A DNA stretch of 64,000 nt from Halomonas daqiaonensis (GCF_900109725.1 NZ_FOBC01000012.1:1-64000); one strand, 5' to 3'. Numbered from the stretch's first letter, positions 1 to 8,828 are shown. Numbers and translations are program-made. The notes: generated from the letters alone by a model not told the origin.

Positions 1-97
1 GTCTTTCCAGCCGCATGACCAATTACCCTGCGGAAAAACCAACGAGGGGACGCTGCATCTGCGGTTCGAGCCCCTTAACCCGACAGCCTGCTAGCCG

Positions 98-796
98 TCA
101 CGCCGCTGCCGTGCTGCCGAGCCACTGGCTGAGCAGGCGGTCGAGCAGCGGGGCCAGCCGGTCGAAGCGCCTGGGGTCGTCGAGCATCTCTGCCCGGTTC
201 TGGGCGTGTGGGCTCGTCTCGCTGCCAACCGGTGCCGGCTGGTGGTCGAGCAGCGCTCGGACGCTGGCGGCGGTGGCTTCCAGGTGGCAGAGCACGCCGA
301 CCACCCGGCCACCGTCCCAGGTGAAGCCCTGTAGAGGGCTGGCCTCGCTGCGGCCCAGCGCCAGGGCATAGTCGGGGAGGGAGAAGACCTCGCGGTGCCA
401 CATGAAGGCCTCAAAGGTGTCGGGCAGGTCGACAGGGCTCAGCGGGGCGAGGACCACGCGGTGCCAACCGGTCTCGGCCACTGTGCCGCGGGCCACCACC
501 GCCCCCAGAGACTCGGCGATCAGTCTGGCGCCGAAGCCGATCCCCAGCAGCGGCTTGTTGCCGTTCAGCGCCTGAAGGATCAGCTTGCGCTCGCCCCTGA
601 GCCAGGGGCACTGGGCGTCATCGATGTTGCCTTCGGGGCCGTCGAGCACGATCAGCGCATCGCCATCGGCCAGCCGCGGTGGCAACTCTCCCGCATCGAG
701 GTGGAAGACGGTGTAGCTGTGGCCCATGCTGGCGAGCCAGTCGGCGATGCGAGCCGGCCCCTGGTGAGGGCTGTGCTGGAGAAGGTGAACGTGCAT
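98..796 (-). CDS. Class I glutamine amidotransferase-like protein, catalytic Cys missing
   Basis: A 232-residue protein with a class I glutamine amidotransferase (GATase1) layout. The nucleophile elbow that normally reads G-I-C-F-G-A-Q is G-I-G-F-G-A-R here (residues 85-91), so the catalytic Cys is Gly87 and the usual Gln is Arg91. The later His-x-Glu of the triad is kept as His171 and Glu173. Known members use the Cys-His-Glu triad to release ammonia from glutamine. Without Cys this copy should not hydrolyse glutamine, so a binding or structural role is my inference. It is transcribed divergently from the alkyltransferase-like gene, with 59 bases between the start codons. Start chosen at ATG 796 because the fold begins at once. 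The family call is good; the biological role is unknown. Confidence 0.75.
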   Translation of the reverse strand: MHVHLLQHSPHQGPARIADWLASMGHSYTVFHLDAGELPPRLADGDALIVLDGPEGNIDDAQCPWLRGERKLILQALNGNKPLLGIGFGARLIAESLGAVVARGTVAETGWHRVVLAPLSPVDLPDTFEAFMWHREVFSLPDYALALGRSEASPLQGFTWDGGRVVGVLCHLEATAASVRALLDHQPAPVGSETSPHAQNRAEMLDDPRRFDRLAPLLDRLLSQWLGSTAAA

Positions 797-855
797 ACAA
801 GCCTCGCCTTGATGGAAATGCCAGGGATGACGGACGGGACGGAGCGCAAGGGTAC

Positions 856-1149
856 ATGAAGCCTGACCTGCGGGAACAGATATTGACCATCCTGGCCGAG
901 ATCCCGCCCGGCCGGGTGACCACCTACGGGCGCATCGCCGCGATGACTGACGGCGCCACCCCGCGCCTGGTGGCTCGGGCCCTGCGCGATTTGCCTACCG
1001 GCCATGAGCTGCCCTGGTTCCGGGTCATCACCGCCTCCCGCAAGCTGGCCGATCATCCCGGCGCCACCGAGCAGCGCGAACGTCTCATCGCCGAGGGTGT
1101 GCTGTTCGATCACCGTGGGCGTGTAGCGAAAGATAGACTCTGGCCCTGA
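856..1149 (+). CDS. Alkyltransferase-like protein (ATL, MGMT family)
   Basis: A 97-residue single-domain protein of the O6-alkylguanine-DNA alkyltransferase DNA-binding fold. It has the helix-turn-helix segment P-x-G-R-V-T-T-Y-G-x-I near residues 17-27. The active-site motif of true transferases is P-C-H-R. Here it is Pro53-Trp54-Phe55-Arg56, so the acceptor Cys is Trp, as in alkyltransferase-like proteins. Those bind and flip O6-alkylguanine without repairing it and hand the lesion to nucleotide excision repair. The His to Phe change beside the Trp is a further departure from the common P-W-H-R form. I chose ATG 856 because the fold starts there; the open frame extends upstream without family sequence. 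Confidence 0.85.
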   Translation: MKPDLREQILTILAEIPPGRVTTYGRIAAMTDGATPRLVARALRDLPTGHELPWFRVITASRKLADHPGATEQRERLIAEGVLFDHRGRVAKDRLWP

Positions 1150-1175
1150 GACACCCCCAACGCCAAGGAGACTCC

Positions 1176-1757
1176 ATGAGCGGCTTTTTCCAGCGCCTGC
1201 AGCAGCTCGACCCACGCCGCCAGCAGGCCTTCATGGCGGCGCTGTGCGAGCGCCTGCTGCCCAACTATCGTCTCTATGCCGAGACCTCAGGGTGCGGCGA
1301 CGTCCATGGGCTCAGGGTGATCCTGGACCTGGTCTGGGAGCAGCTGGCGGTAAGGGAGGCGCGGATCGACTTCGATCGCCAGGCCGAGAAGCTCGCCGAC
1401 CTGGAGCCCCCCGCCGAGGACGACAGCTTCGGTGCACGTCGTGCCCTGGAGGCGGTGGTGGCGCTCTCGGCACTGCTCGACACCCTGCGCGGCGAGGCCC
1501 CCGAGGCGGTGCTGGAGGTCAGCAGGGCGTCCCGCAGCGGGGTGCGCGCCTATATCGAGCTCACTGAGGGGGAGGAAGACGCCGCGCGACTGGGCGAACT
1601 GGTTCGCGGTCACCCGCTGATGGCCGATGAGAACGACTTCCAGGACGCAGTACTCGAGGCCGTGGAGACGGGGCCGCTGGATCGCGAGGCGCTCAAGGCG
1701 CTGCGTCGATTGGGGCGCAACGAGGGCGTCAGCAACCTGGGCCTCTCCGCCGACTGA
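1176..1757 (+). CDS. YjaG family protein (DUF416)
   Basis: A 193-residue soluble, acidic, largely helical protein. The N-terminal pattern F-x-x-R-L-x-x-L-x-x-R-x-Q-x-x-F followed by C-E-R-L-L-P-N-Y resembles the DUF416/YjaG family of gammaproteobacteria, whose function is not established. It starts at ATG 1176 behind a clear AAGGAG site, 26 bases after the alkyltransferase-like gene, so the two are probably co-transcribed. It ends tail to tail with hisF, with 22 bases between. Family call from sequence recognition only. Confidence 0.75.
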   Translation: MSGFFQRLQQLDPRRQQAFMAALCERLLPNYRLYAETSGCGDVHGLRVILDLVWEQLAVREARIDFDRQAEKLADLEPPAEDDSFGARRALEAVVALSALLDTLRGEAPEAVLEVSRASRSGVRAYIELTEGEEDAARLGELVRGHPLMADENDFQDAVLEAVETGPLDREALKALRRLGRNEGVSNLGLSAD

Positions 1758-1779
1758 GACGGTGGTGCAGGCTCGGGGG

Positions 1780-2553
1780 CTAGAGCCGCATCTCGATGCC
1801 CCACTCGGCCATGTAACGCTTGGCCTCGGGAATGGTGTACTCGCCGAAGTGGAAGATGCTGGCCGCCAGCACAGCATCGGCCCCGCCCTTGATGACGCCC
1901 TCGACCAGGTGTTTGAGGTTGCCGACGCCCCCGGAGGCGATCACCGGCACGCTCACTGCTTCACTGATGGCGCGGGTCACACCCAGGTCGAAGCCGATCT
2001 TGGTGCCGTCGCGGTCCATGCTGGTGAGCAGCAGCTCACCGGCACCGTAGGCCACCATCTTCTTGGCCCACTCCACGGCATCCAGCCCGGTGGGGCGGCG
2101 TCCACCATGGGTGAAGATCTCCCAGCGGTCTGCTTTGCCTTCCTCGGAGACCTTCTTGGCGTCGATGGCTACCACGATGCATTGGCTGCCGAAGCGTTCG
2201 GAGGCCTCGTACACGAAGTCTGGGTTGGTCACCGCGGCAGTGTTGATGGACACCTTGTCGGCACCGGCGTTGAGCATGGTGCGTATGTCGTCGCAGCTGC
2301 GGATGCCGCCGCCCACGGTCAGTGGGATGAACACCTCGCCGGCAATGCGCTCGACCATTTCCACCGTGGTGTCGCGATTCTCGTGGCTCGCGGTGATGTC
2401 GAGGAAGGTGATCTCGTCGGCGCCCTGCTGGTTGTAGCGCTGGGCGATTTCCACCGGGTCACCGGCGTCGCGGATGCCGATGAAGTTAACGCCCTTGACC
2501 ACGCGGCCGGCGTCGACGTCCAGGCATGGAATGATGCGCTTGGCGAGTCCCAT
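1780..2553 (-). CDS. hisF: Imidazole glycerol phosphate synthase, cyclase subunit HisF
   Basis: A 257-residue (beta/alpha)8 barrel. HisF with HisH forms the cytoplasmic enzyme that converts PRFAR plus ammonia to imidazole glycerol phosphate and AICAR, linking histidine and purine synthesis. The start [13 protein letters not shown] carries the catalytic Asp11 region. The second catalytic Asp lies in the I-D-A-K motif near residue 130. The phosphate-binding A-S-G-G-V-G-N motif follows in the C-terminal half. It is the last gene of the leftward hisBHAF operon, only 3 bases after hisA. Length matches the family. Confidence 0.97.
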   Translation of the reverse strand: MGLAKRIIPCLDVDAGRVVKGVNFIGIRDAGDPVEIAQRYNQQGADEITFLDITASHENRDTTVEMVERIAGEVFIPLTVGGGIRSCDDIRTMLNAGADKVSINTAAVTNPDFVYEASERFGSQCIVVAIDAKKVSEEGKADRWEIFTHGGRRPTGLDAVEWAKKMVAYGAGELLLTSMDRDGTKIGFDLGVTRAISEAVSVPVIASGGVGNLKHLVEGVIKGGADAVLAASIFHFGEYTIPEAKRYMAEWGIEMRL

Positions 2554-2556
2554 CGA

Positions 2557-3303
2557 TCAGTTCCCCTTCTGGCTGAGTTGGTCACAGAGCCGCTGGGCTT
2601 CGGCCACGTCGAGGCTGCCCTCGTAGATGGCTCGCCCGGTGATGGCACCCAGAATTCCGGGCTCACCGGCGGCGACCAGCGCACGCAGATCCTTGAGGTT
2701 GGTCACTCCGCCGGAGGCGATCACCGGCAGGCCGCCCTCGCGGGCCAGGGCCGCGGTGGCCTCGACATTGACGCCGGACATCATGCCGTCGCGGGAGATG
2801 TCGGTATAGACGATGCTGCAGACGCCGTCGTCGGCAAAGCGCTTGGCTAGCTCGGTGGCCCTGATCGTTGAGATCTCGGCCCAGCCATCGGTGGCCACGA
2901 AGCCATCCCGGGCGTCCAGGCCGACGATCACGTGGCCGGGGAAGGCCCGGCACATCTCGCCGACGAAGGCCGGTTCCTTGACCGCCTTGGTGCCGATGAT
3001 CACGTAGGAGACTCCAGACTCGAGGTAGTGCTCGATGGTCTCGGCGCTACGGATGCCGCCGCCGATCTGGATCGGCAGGTCGGGCCAGGCGCGGGCGATG
3101 GCGGTGACCGCCTCACCGTTGACCGGTGTACCCTCGAAGGCGCCGTTGAGGTCGACCAGATGCAGGCGCCGGGCGCCGGCCTCGACCCAGCGGGCGGCCA
3201 TGGCCACCGGGTCGTCGCCGTAGGTAGTGGCGTCGTCCATGCGGCCCTGCTTGAGACGGACGCACTGACCGTCCTTTAGGTCGATGGCGGGAATTACCAG
3301 CAT
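2557..3303 (-). CDS. hisA: Phosphoribosylformimino-5-aminoimidazole carboxamide ribotide isomerase HisA
   Basis: A 248-residue (beta/alpha)8 isomerase converting ProFAR to PRFAR in histidine biosynthesis. The N terminus [12 protein letters not shown]-x-C-V-R-L holds the first catalytic Asp. The second is in Y-T-D-I-S-R-D-G-M. Phosphate-binding motifs Q-I-G-G-G-I-R and A-S-G-G-V are present. The open frame runs 57 codons upstream, but that stretch is low-complexity and antisense to the end of hisH, so ATG 3303 is the sound start. It lies between hisH and hisF, separated from hisH by 82 bases that carry a direct repeat. Confidence 0.97.
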   Translation of the reverse strand: MLVIPAIDLKDGQCVRLKQGRMDDATTYGDDPVAMAARWVEAGARRLHLVDLNGAFEGTPVNGEAVTAIARAWPDLPIQIGGGIRSAETIEHYLESGVSYVIIGTKAVKEPAFVGEMCRAFPGHVIVGLDARDGFVATDGWAEISTIRATELAKRFADDGVCSIVYTDISRDGMMSGVNVEATAALAREGGLPVIASGGVTNLKDLRALVAAGEPGILGAITGRAIYEGSLDVAEAQRLCDQLSQKGN

Positions 3304-3315
3304 GTCAGTATCCTT

Positions 3316-3370
3316 GGTTGGCGCAGCGTCGGGCGCCTGTAATCGGTTGGCGCGGCGTCGGGCGCCTGTA
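3316..3370. repeat. Two tandem 26-bp direct repeats in the hisH-hisA gap
   Basis: Bases 3316-3341 and 3345-3370 are the same 26-mer with one A/G difference, at a 29-base period. They fill most of the gap between hisH and hisA and reach within 13 bases of the hisA start. No stable hairpin with a T-run is obvious. This is a small local duplication of unknown effect; it may be slippage or a spacer that tunes hisA translation. Confidence 0.85.
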
Positions 3371-3385
3371 GAAAAATAGCGCCGC

Positions 3386-4027
3386 TCAAGGCATCCATTG
3401 AACGAAGTTTTCCAGCAGCCTGAGACCGGCCCGCGAGCTCTTCTCCGGGTGGAACTGCACGGCGAAGGTGGCATCGCGGCCGATGGCCACGTGGGCAGTC
3501 AATCGACCGTAGTCGGTAGTGCCGAACACCGTGGCGTCATCGGTGGCGTCGACATAGTAGCTATGCACGAAGTAGAAGTGCTCGTCCTGGTCGATGCCTG
3601 CCCACAGGGGATGGTCGTGGTGCTGGTGCACCAGATTCCAGCCCATGTGGGGCACCTTGAGGCGGTTGTCCCGGTCATCGCGCATGTCAGTCGGGAACTT
3701 CCTTACCTCGCCGCGCAGGAAACCCAGGCAGCCGATGCCGCCGTTCTCCTCGCTGTGATCGAGCAGCATCTGCTGGCCGACGCAGATGCCCAGCAGCGGC
3801 TTGGACTGGCTGGCGAGAAGCTCCTCGACCAGGCCGCGAAGCTCGGTCTTCTCGAGTTCGCCCATGCAGTCGCGGATAGCGCCCTGGCCGGGCAGCACCA
3901 GGCGGGTGGCGCCGCGGATACGACGGGGATCCCGCGTCACGATCACGTTCTCGTGGGTGACGTGTTCCAGTGCCTTGGCGACGGAATGGAGGTTGCCCAT
4001 TCCGTAGTCGATGACGGCAATGGTCAT
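3386..4027 (-). CDS. hisH: Imidazole glycerol phosphate synthase, glutaminase subunit HisH
   Basis: A 213-residue class I glutamine amidotransferase. It supplies ammonia through a channel to HisF. The catalytic Cys is in L-L-G-I-C-V-G-Q-Q and the His-Glu pair in V-Q-F-H-P-E-K-S-S. The N terminus [11 protein letters not shown] is diagnostic. The start at ATG 4027 has an AGGAG site. It follows hisB by 31 bases in the same leftward operon. Unlike the amidotransferase-like protein at the left end of the window, the triad is intact. Confidence 0.97.
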   Translation of the reverse strand: MTIAVIDYGMGNLHSVAKALEHVTHENVIVTRDPRRIRGATRLVLPGQGAIRDCMGELEKTELRGLVEELLASQSKPLLGICVGQQMLLDHSEENGGIGCLGFLRGEVRKFPTDMRDDRDNRLKVPHMGWNLVHQHHDHPLWAGIDQDEHFYFVHSYYVDATDDATVFGTTDYGRLTAHVAIGRDATFAVQFHPEKSSRAGLRLLENFVQWMP

Positions 4028-4058
4028 GGAGCGCTCCTCTTGTGATCGTTCGGCGGCT

Positions 4059-4652
4059 TCAGAGGCTGCCCTTGGTGGACGGCATCTGGCCGGCCATGCG
4101 CGGGTCCTGCTCCACGGCCATGCGCAGCGCGCGGCCGAAGGCCTTGAAGATGGTTTCCGCCTGATGGTGGGCGTTGAAGCCCTTCAGGTTGTCGATGTGC
4201 AGGGTCACCCGGGCGTGGTTGACGAATCCCTGGAAGAACTCCCAGAACAGCTGGGTATCCAGGCGGCCGATGCTGGCGCGGGTGAACTCGACGTCCATGA
4301 ACAGCCCCGGCCGACCGGAGAAGTCTACCACCACCCGTGACAGGGCCTCGTCCAGGGGCACGTAGGCGTGGCCGTAGCGGTGGATGCCGCGCTTGTCGCC
4401 TATTGCCTGGTGAAAGGCCTGGCCCAGGGTGATGCCGAGATCTTCGACGGTATGGTGGTCGTCGATGTGCAGGTCGCCCACCGCCTCGATGTCGAGGTCT
4501 ATCAGGCCATGGCGGGCGACCTGGTCGAGCATGTGGTCGAGGAAGGGTACGCCGGTCTCGCAGGCCAGGCGTCCCTCGCCGTCGAGGTTGATGGTCACCG
4601 TGATCTGGGTTTCCCGGGTATTCCGGGTGACCGTGGCGATACGCTCGGACAT
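4059..4652 (-). CDS. hisB: Imidazoleglycerol-phosphate dehydratase HisB (monofunctional)
   Basis: A 197-residue IGPD enzyme that dehydrates imidazole glycerol phosphate to imidazole acetol phosphate. Paired metal-binding motifs are visible: F-L-D-H-M-L plus D-D-H-H-T-V-E-D in the first half, and the matching N-x-H-H-x-x-E and H-A-R-V set in the second. The histidinol-phosphatase domain of the enterobacterial fusion is absent. The open frame extends 64 codons upstream without family sequence, so ATG 4652 is used. It is first in the hisBHAF operon and divergent from the PanZ-like gene. Confidence 0.97.
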   Translation of the reverse strand: MSERIATVTRNTRETQITVTINLDGEGRLACETGVPFLDHMLDQVARHGLIDLDIEAVGDLHIDDHHTVEDLGITLGQAFHQAIGDKRGIHRYGHAYVPLDEALSRVVVDFSGRPGLFMDVEFTRASIGRLDTQLFWEFFQGFVNHARVTLHIDNLKGFNAHHQAETIFKAFGRALRMAVEQDPRMAGQMPSTKGSL

Positions 4653-4688
4653 GTCGAATCTCCAGCGCCGGGGGGGCGTGTCGAGAGT

Positions 4689-4709
4689 GGCCGGTGGCCT
4701 CCACCGGCC
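4689..4709 (-). promoter_or_regulatory. Hairpin in the putative hisB leader
   Basis: A perfect 9-bp inverted repeat with a 3-base loop (arms 4689-4697 and 4701-4709) lies between the hisB start and a TATAAT hexamer on the minus strand. It would sit in the 5' untranslated leader. There is no T-run after it and I see no His-rich leader peptide, so classic attenuation is not supported. Confidence 0.5.
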
Positions 4710-4758
4710 GGCAAGGCAAAAGGGCGCCGGGTGCTGTGCCTGACGCCGCGAGCCTGCC

Positions 4759-4764
4759 ATTATA
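4759..4764 (-). promoter_or_regulatory. Candidate -10 element of the his operon
   Basis: On the minus strand these bases read TATAAT, a perfect -10 hexamer, about 107 bases upstream of the hisB start. No good -35 is visible at 17 bases; a TTGTAG lies 21 bases away. On the plus strand a TACAAT at 4787-4792 could serve the divergent PanZ-like gene. Confidence 0.45.
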
Positions 4765-4846
4765 GTGAATCGCCTGCCCCATCCGCTACAATGCAGACCA
4801 TGACAGTGGTGGCGACTCCGCTGCCCCGGCTCAAGGAGAATCACGC

Positions 4847-5299
4847 ATGCCGGTGACCCTTCAACAGGTCGATCTGGCCGCCTGGGAAGCGGATGCCCAG
4901 GTACGCCTCGATCTCGCGCGTATCTATGCCGACGCTCCCGCCGAGCGTCTGCCCCTGCCCGTGGACAACTTCATCCGAGACCACCTCAAGAACGGCCACC
5001 TGTTCAGCTGCGCCCGCTTCAATGACAGGCTGCTGGGTGCCGTGGCAGTCATACCCGATCAGCACGCCTGGTGGCTGTCGAATCTGTGCGTGCGCAAGAC
5101 GGCCCGGCGTCGCGGCGTCGGGTCACGGCTACTGATGCTGGTCAGCGAGGCCGCCCATGTCCAGGGTCGTCGCCTCTATGCCGACTCCTCCGATCTGCCG
5201 GTGGCCGACCAGATGCTGCTCTCCCGGCTCGGCTATCGGCTCACCAAGGACGGCGACTACTTCGAGCTTGACCTGTCACCAAAGGGAGGTCAGCAATGA
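4847..5299 (+). CDS. GNAT-family protein, PanZ/PanM-like acetyl-CoA sensor
   Basis: A 150-residue GNAT-fold protein. The acetyl-CoA pyrophosphate loop is [15 protein letters not shown] (residues about 82-96). The stretch [13 protein letters not shown] and the loop closely resemble PanZ (PanM) of enterobacteria. PanZ binds acetyl-CoA and the aspartate decarboxylase zymogen PanD, promoting its cleavage and feedback control in coenzyme A synthesis. The start at ATG 4847 has an AAGGAG site. The stop overlaps the asmA start by 4 bases. No panD is in the window, so the PanZ role rests on similarity I recall rather than on context. Confidence 0.6.
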   Translation: MPVTLQQVDLAAWEADAQVRLDLARIYADAPAERLPLPVDNFIRDHLKNGHLFSCARFNDRLLGAVAVIPDQHAWWLSNLCVRKTARRRGVGSRLLMLVSEAAHVQGRRLYADSSDLPVADQMLLSRLGYRLTKDGDYFELDLSPKGGQQ

Positions 5300-7644
5300 G
5301 GCGCCTGTTGCGGACCCTGCTCGCCGCCATCGGCGTGCTCGGCCTGGTGATGGTCGGCGCCGTGGTCTACGTCACCACCTTCTTCGATCCCAATGACCTC
5401 AAGCCGCGGCTGGTCGAGGTGGTGCGCGAACACAGTGGGCTGGAACTGAGCCTGGATGGCCCCCTCTCCTGGTCCTTCTACCCTCGTCTGGGGGTCGGCG
5501 TGGAGAAGGCCGAGGCCCGCCTGCCGGATCAGGCCGACGACTCGACGCCCTTCGCGGCCTTCTCCCACGCCGAGGTCAGCCTCGCTTTCACACCGCTGCT
5601 GCGCGGCGAGATCGCCATCGACGGCCTAACCCTCCAGGGCCTCTATCTCGACCTGCAGCGCGACGCTCAGGGAGAGGGCAACTGGGAGGTGCTGCTCGAG
5701 CGGTTGGGCGAGAGCAGTGAAGAGGCTGAGGCCGCCCTGGCACCGGCCAGCGCCGGACCCGACCCGGACTTCGACACCGGCCTTTCGGTAGCGCTCAATG
5801 TCGCCAGCGTGCAGGTTCAGGACGGTGAGGTGCGTTTCCGCGATGCCTTGAGCGACCGCGAGCTGCTCTTCGAGAACGTCCAGGTCAGCGGCAGCAACGT
5901 CAATCCCCGGCGGGCCTTCCCGGTCGCATCCTCCTTCCGGCTGACGGCCCACGAAGGTCTCGACTGGCGTGAGCAGGAGCGTGAGCCGCGCCTGGTCAGC
6001 GAGAGTTCCCTGGAGGTCCGCGTGGCCCTAGGCCTGGCGGAGGGCCGGCACCAGCTCGAGGGGCTGAGCCTGGAGACGGTCAACCGCTTGGCTGGACTCG
6101 ACAGCGAACAGCAGGCCAACCTGACGGGCGCCGAACTGGTCGTGAACTTCGGCGAAGGCAGCCTCCAGTTGGAGGAGGGACAGCTCGACGCCAGCCTGAC
6201 GCATCCGAGCCTGGGCGAGAAGGCGTTGCCCCTTTCGCTGGCCTTCAACCTGGATGCCGACCTCGACGAGCAGAGTGCCAGCCTGCGCGACCTGTCGCTC
6301 ACTGGTCCCGACGCCCTGACGCTCAGCGGCAACCTCAACCTCAGCAACCTCGCCGAGGCGCCGGCCTACACCGGCCAGCTACGCCTGGCGCCACTGTCGC
6401 TGCGGCCCTGGCTGGCGCGGCTCGACATGATGCCCTCCATGGCTAATGGCGAGGCGCTCTCCGATGTGGCTCTGACCAGCCCGGTCAGCGGCGATCTCGA
6501 GCGCTTCGAGCTCGCCGGCCTGACCCTGGTGCTGGATGGCAGCACCTTTACCGGCCGCCTGGCGGGACAGTACGATGGTGAACGGCTCGCCGCAGATCTG
6601 CAGGGTGACCGGCTCGACGTAGACAGCTACCTGCCGCCACCCGGGGCGGAGAACGACGGTGCCTCGCTGTGGCGCCTGCCGGGCATCCGCCGCGTCCATG
6701 CCGCCGAGGCGGACGACGCCCTGGTGCCCACACAGTGGTTGTCCGCGCTCACGCTCGATGCCCATCTGACCCTGAGCGAGTTGCGCCTGGCGGGGTTGGA
6801 CTTCCAGGACGTCGACCTGACCCTCGAAGGCCGCGATGGGCGCCAGCGTCTGGTCGCCTTCGAGTCCCGCTTCCACGATGGACGCCTGGCCGCCAGCGGT
6901 ACCCTCGACCTGCGCGAGACGCCGGCTCACTGGCAGCTGGCGCCGACGGTCGAGCGGGTGCGCCTGGAGTCATTGCTCGAGACCCTCGAGAACGCCCCCG
7001 CTCCCCTGAACGGCCGCTTCAGCGGTGAGGGCGAGCTCGCCACCCGAGGGAATACCCTGATGGAGCTCAGGCGCCATCTGGGGGGCAACCTCGACACTCG
7101 CATCGAGGAGGGCGCGATTCCCGGTATCAACATCGCTCGGGAGCTATGTACCACGGCCGCCGCCCTGGAAGGCGAGAAGCTCGACCGAGAATGGCGCGAC
7201 GAGACTCGCTTCGAACGAATCCGTGCCACCCTTCGGCTGGATGAGGGCACCGCCAGGAGTGACGACCTGCTGGTCACGTTGCCGGGCATGGAGGTGGATG
7301 GCAAGGGCGAGCTGGATCTGGTCAGCGAGCAGTTCGACCTGCGTGCTTCGTTGCGCCTGGTCGATGCCCAGAACGCCCCTTGTGAGGTCAACCCCCGCCT
7401 CGAGCGGGTGCCGCTGCCGGTGCGCTGCGAGGGACAATTGGGCGGCGATAGTGCCGAATGGTGTCGCTTTGACCGTCAGGCCTTTCAGGGCACTCTGGCC
7501 GAGCTGCTACGTAACGAACTCTCGCAGCGAGCCGGTGAGGAGGTCGAGAAGCGCCTCGAGGATGCAGCCGGAAAGATCGATGAGCGCATCGGCGAGGAGG
7601 CCGGCAAGGAACTTCGCGACACCTTGAAGGGTCTATTCAATTGA
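5296..7644 (+). CDS. AsmA family protein
   Basis: A 782-residue protein with one N-terminal membrane anchor (about residues 5-28) and a long periplasmic part. The N-terminal pattern F-D-P-N-D-L-K-P-R-L-V-E-V-V and the C-terminal block with S-G-E-G-E-L-A-T-R-G are typical of AsmA proteins. These bridge-like proteins act at the envelope and are linked to phospholipid transport and outer-membrane assembly. The C-terminal 40 residues are charged and helical. It is translationally coupled to the PanZ-like gene by an ATGA overlap and is followed by a terminator. Confidence 0.88.
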   Translation: MRRLLRTLLAAIGVLGLVMVGAVVYVTTFFDPNDLKPRLVEVVREHSGLELSLDGPLSWSFYPRLGVGVEKAEARLPDQADDSTPFAAFSHAEVSLAFTPLLRGEIAIDGLTLQGLYLDLQRDAQGEGNWEVLLERLGESSEEAEAALAPASAGPDPDFDTGLSVALNVASVQVQDGEVRFRDALSDRELLFENVQVSGSNVNPRRAFPVASSFRLTAHEGLDWREQEREPRLVSESSLEVRVALGLAEGRHQLEGLSLETVNRLAGLDSEQQANLTGAELVVNFGEGSLQLEEGQLDASLTHPSLGEKALPLSLAFNLDADLDEQSASLRDLSLTGPDALTLSGNLNLSNLAEAPAYTGQLRLAPLSLRPWLARLDMMPSMANGEALSDVALTSPVSGDLERFELAGLTLVLDGSTFTGRLAGQYDGERLAADLQGDRLDVDSYLPPPGAENDGASLWRLPGIRRVHAAEADDALVPTQWLSALTLDAHLTLSELRLAGLDFQDVDLTLEGRDGRQRLVAFESRFHDGRLAASGTLDLRETPAHWQLAPTVERVRLESLLETLENAPAPLNGRFSGEGELATRGNTLMELRRHLGGNLDTRIEEGAIPGINIARELCTTAAALEGEKLDREWRDETRFERIRATLRLDEGTARSDDLLVTLPGMEVDGKGELDLVSEQFDLRASLRLVDAQNAPCEVNPRLERVPLPVRCEGQLGGDSAEWCRFDRQAFQGTLAELLRNELSQRAGEEVEKRLEDAAGKIDERIGEEAGKELRDTLKGLFN

Positions 7645-7666
7645 GCAACACGTACGACCAGTCCCT

Positions 7667-7695
7667 GCGCCGACTTCCCCAGTCGGTGCTTTTTT
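7667..7695 (+). terminator. Rho-independent terminator after asmA
   Basis: A 9-bp stem with one G-T pair (7667-7675 with 7681-7689), a 5-base loop, then six T residues. It lies 22 bases after the asmA stop and ends the panZ-like/asmA unit before mutY. Confidence 0.85.
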
Positions 7696-7713
7696 GCGCC
7701 CAGTGAGAGCCCG

Positions 7714-8805
7714 ATGACGGACATGCCGCCAGCCATCCTGCCGCCGGGCAGCTTCCAGCAGCGCCTGCTCGGCTGGTTCGACGAGCACGGCCGCCATGAC
7801 CTGCCCTGGCAGCACGAGCGTAGCCCCTACCGGGTCTGGGTCTCGGAGGTCATGCTGCAACAGACTCAGGTGACCACGGTGATTCTCTACTTCGAGCGCT
7901 TCATGGCGCGCTTTCCCGATGTGGCGTCGCTGGCGGCGGCCGATCAGGACGAGGTGCTGCACCTGTGGACCGGGCTCGGCTACTACGCCCGGGGGCGTAA
8001 TCTCCACAAGGCCGCCCGGGTAGTAATCGAGGCGCATGGTGGAGAATTTCCCGTCCACAGCCTCGACGAGATGGCGGCCCTACCCGGCATCGGCCGCTCC
8101 ACGGCCGGGGCGATCATCGCCCAGAGCACCGGGTGGCGCGCGGTGATCCTCGACGGCAACGTCAAGCGGGTCCTCACGCGCCTTCACGCCGTGGAGGGCT
8201 GGCCGGGGCGACCGGCAGTGGAGCGCCGGCTGTGGACACTGGCCGAGTATTACACCCCCGACGAGCGGCTGGTCGATTTCACCCAGGCGATGATGGACTT
8301 GGGCGCGACCCTCTGCCGGCGTGGCACGCCTGACTGTGGGCGCTGCCCCTTCGAGGATGTCTGCGTGGCCCATGCACGCGGCGAGGAGAAGCGCTTTCCC
8401 GAGTCCAAGCCGAAGAAGGCCCTGCCCTCGCGTACCACCATCATGCTGCTCCTGCGGGACCGGGAGGGGCGCGTGCTGCTCGAGCAGCGCCCCTCCCATG
8501 GCCTGTGGGGCGGGCTCTGGAGCTTGCCCCAGTTCGATGATATCCAGGCGCTGCAGGCCTGGCTGGACGCCCGAGCGCCGGGCAGCGAGCTCGAGCCCGC
8601 CTGGACAGCCTTCACGCATGTCTTCAGCCACTTCCGCCTGGAGATCACTCCGCAGCCGGCACGCATCTGTCGGCTGGACTCGGTAGGCGAGGCGCGCTAC
8701 TGGTACGATCCCTCTGATCCCGCCAGCATCGGCTTGGCAGCACCGGTCAAGGCACTGCTGGCGTCGCTGACGCCCTTCGCGCTGACCACCACCGCCGAGC
8801 CCTGA
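7714..8805 (+). CDS. mutY: A/G-specific adenine glycosylase MutY
   Basis: A 363-residue base-excision repair enzyme that removes A mispaired with 8-oxoguanine. The catalytic Glu is in S-E-V-M-L-Q-Q-T-Q. The helix-hairpin-helix L-P-G-I-G-R-S-T-A-G is followed by the catalytic Asp in I-L-D-G-N-V-K-R-V. The iron-sulfur loop is C-x6-C-x2-C-x5-C. The C-terminal third is the NUDIX-like 8-oxoG recognition domain. Upstream ribosome site is weak; Met4 is an alternative start. It is followed after 23 bases by yggX, an arrangement common in gammaproteobacteria. Confidence 0.97.
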   Translation: MTDMPPAILPPGSFQQRLLGWFDEHGRHDLPWQHERSPYRVWVSEVMLQQTQVTTVILYFERFMARFPDVASLAAADQDEVLHLWTGLGYYARGRNLHKAARVVIEAHGGEFPVHSLDEMAALPGIGRSTAGAIIAQSTGWRAVILDGNVKRVLTRLHAVEGWPGRPAVERRLWTLAEYYTPDERLVDFTQAMMDLGATLCRRGTPDCGRCPFEDVCVAHARGEEKRFPESKPKKALPSRTTIMLLLRDREGRVLLEQRPSHGLWGGLWSLPQFDDIQALQAWLDARAPGSELEPAWTAFTHVFSHFRLEITPQPARICRLDSVGEARYWYDPSDPASIGLAAPVKALLASLTPFALTTTAEP

Positions 8806-8828
8806 CCCCCGCACGAGGAGAGACCCCG

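Noticed and set aside
1-97. Bases near 70-82 (GGTTCGAGCC) look like a tRNA T-arm.
   Set aside because: The flanking bases do not form T or acceptor stems and no anticodon arm is present.
1627-2850. Long plus-strand open frame across hisF and hisA.
   Set aside because: Antisense to two certain genes; the protein is low-complexity and has no family motif. It reflects high GC codon use.
4653-4846. Histidine attenuator leader before hisB.
   Set aside because: A hairpin is present, but there is no run of His codons in a leader ORF and no T-run.
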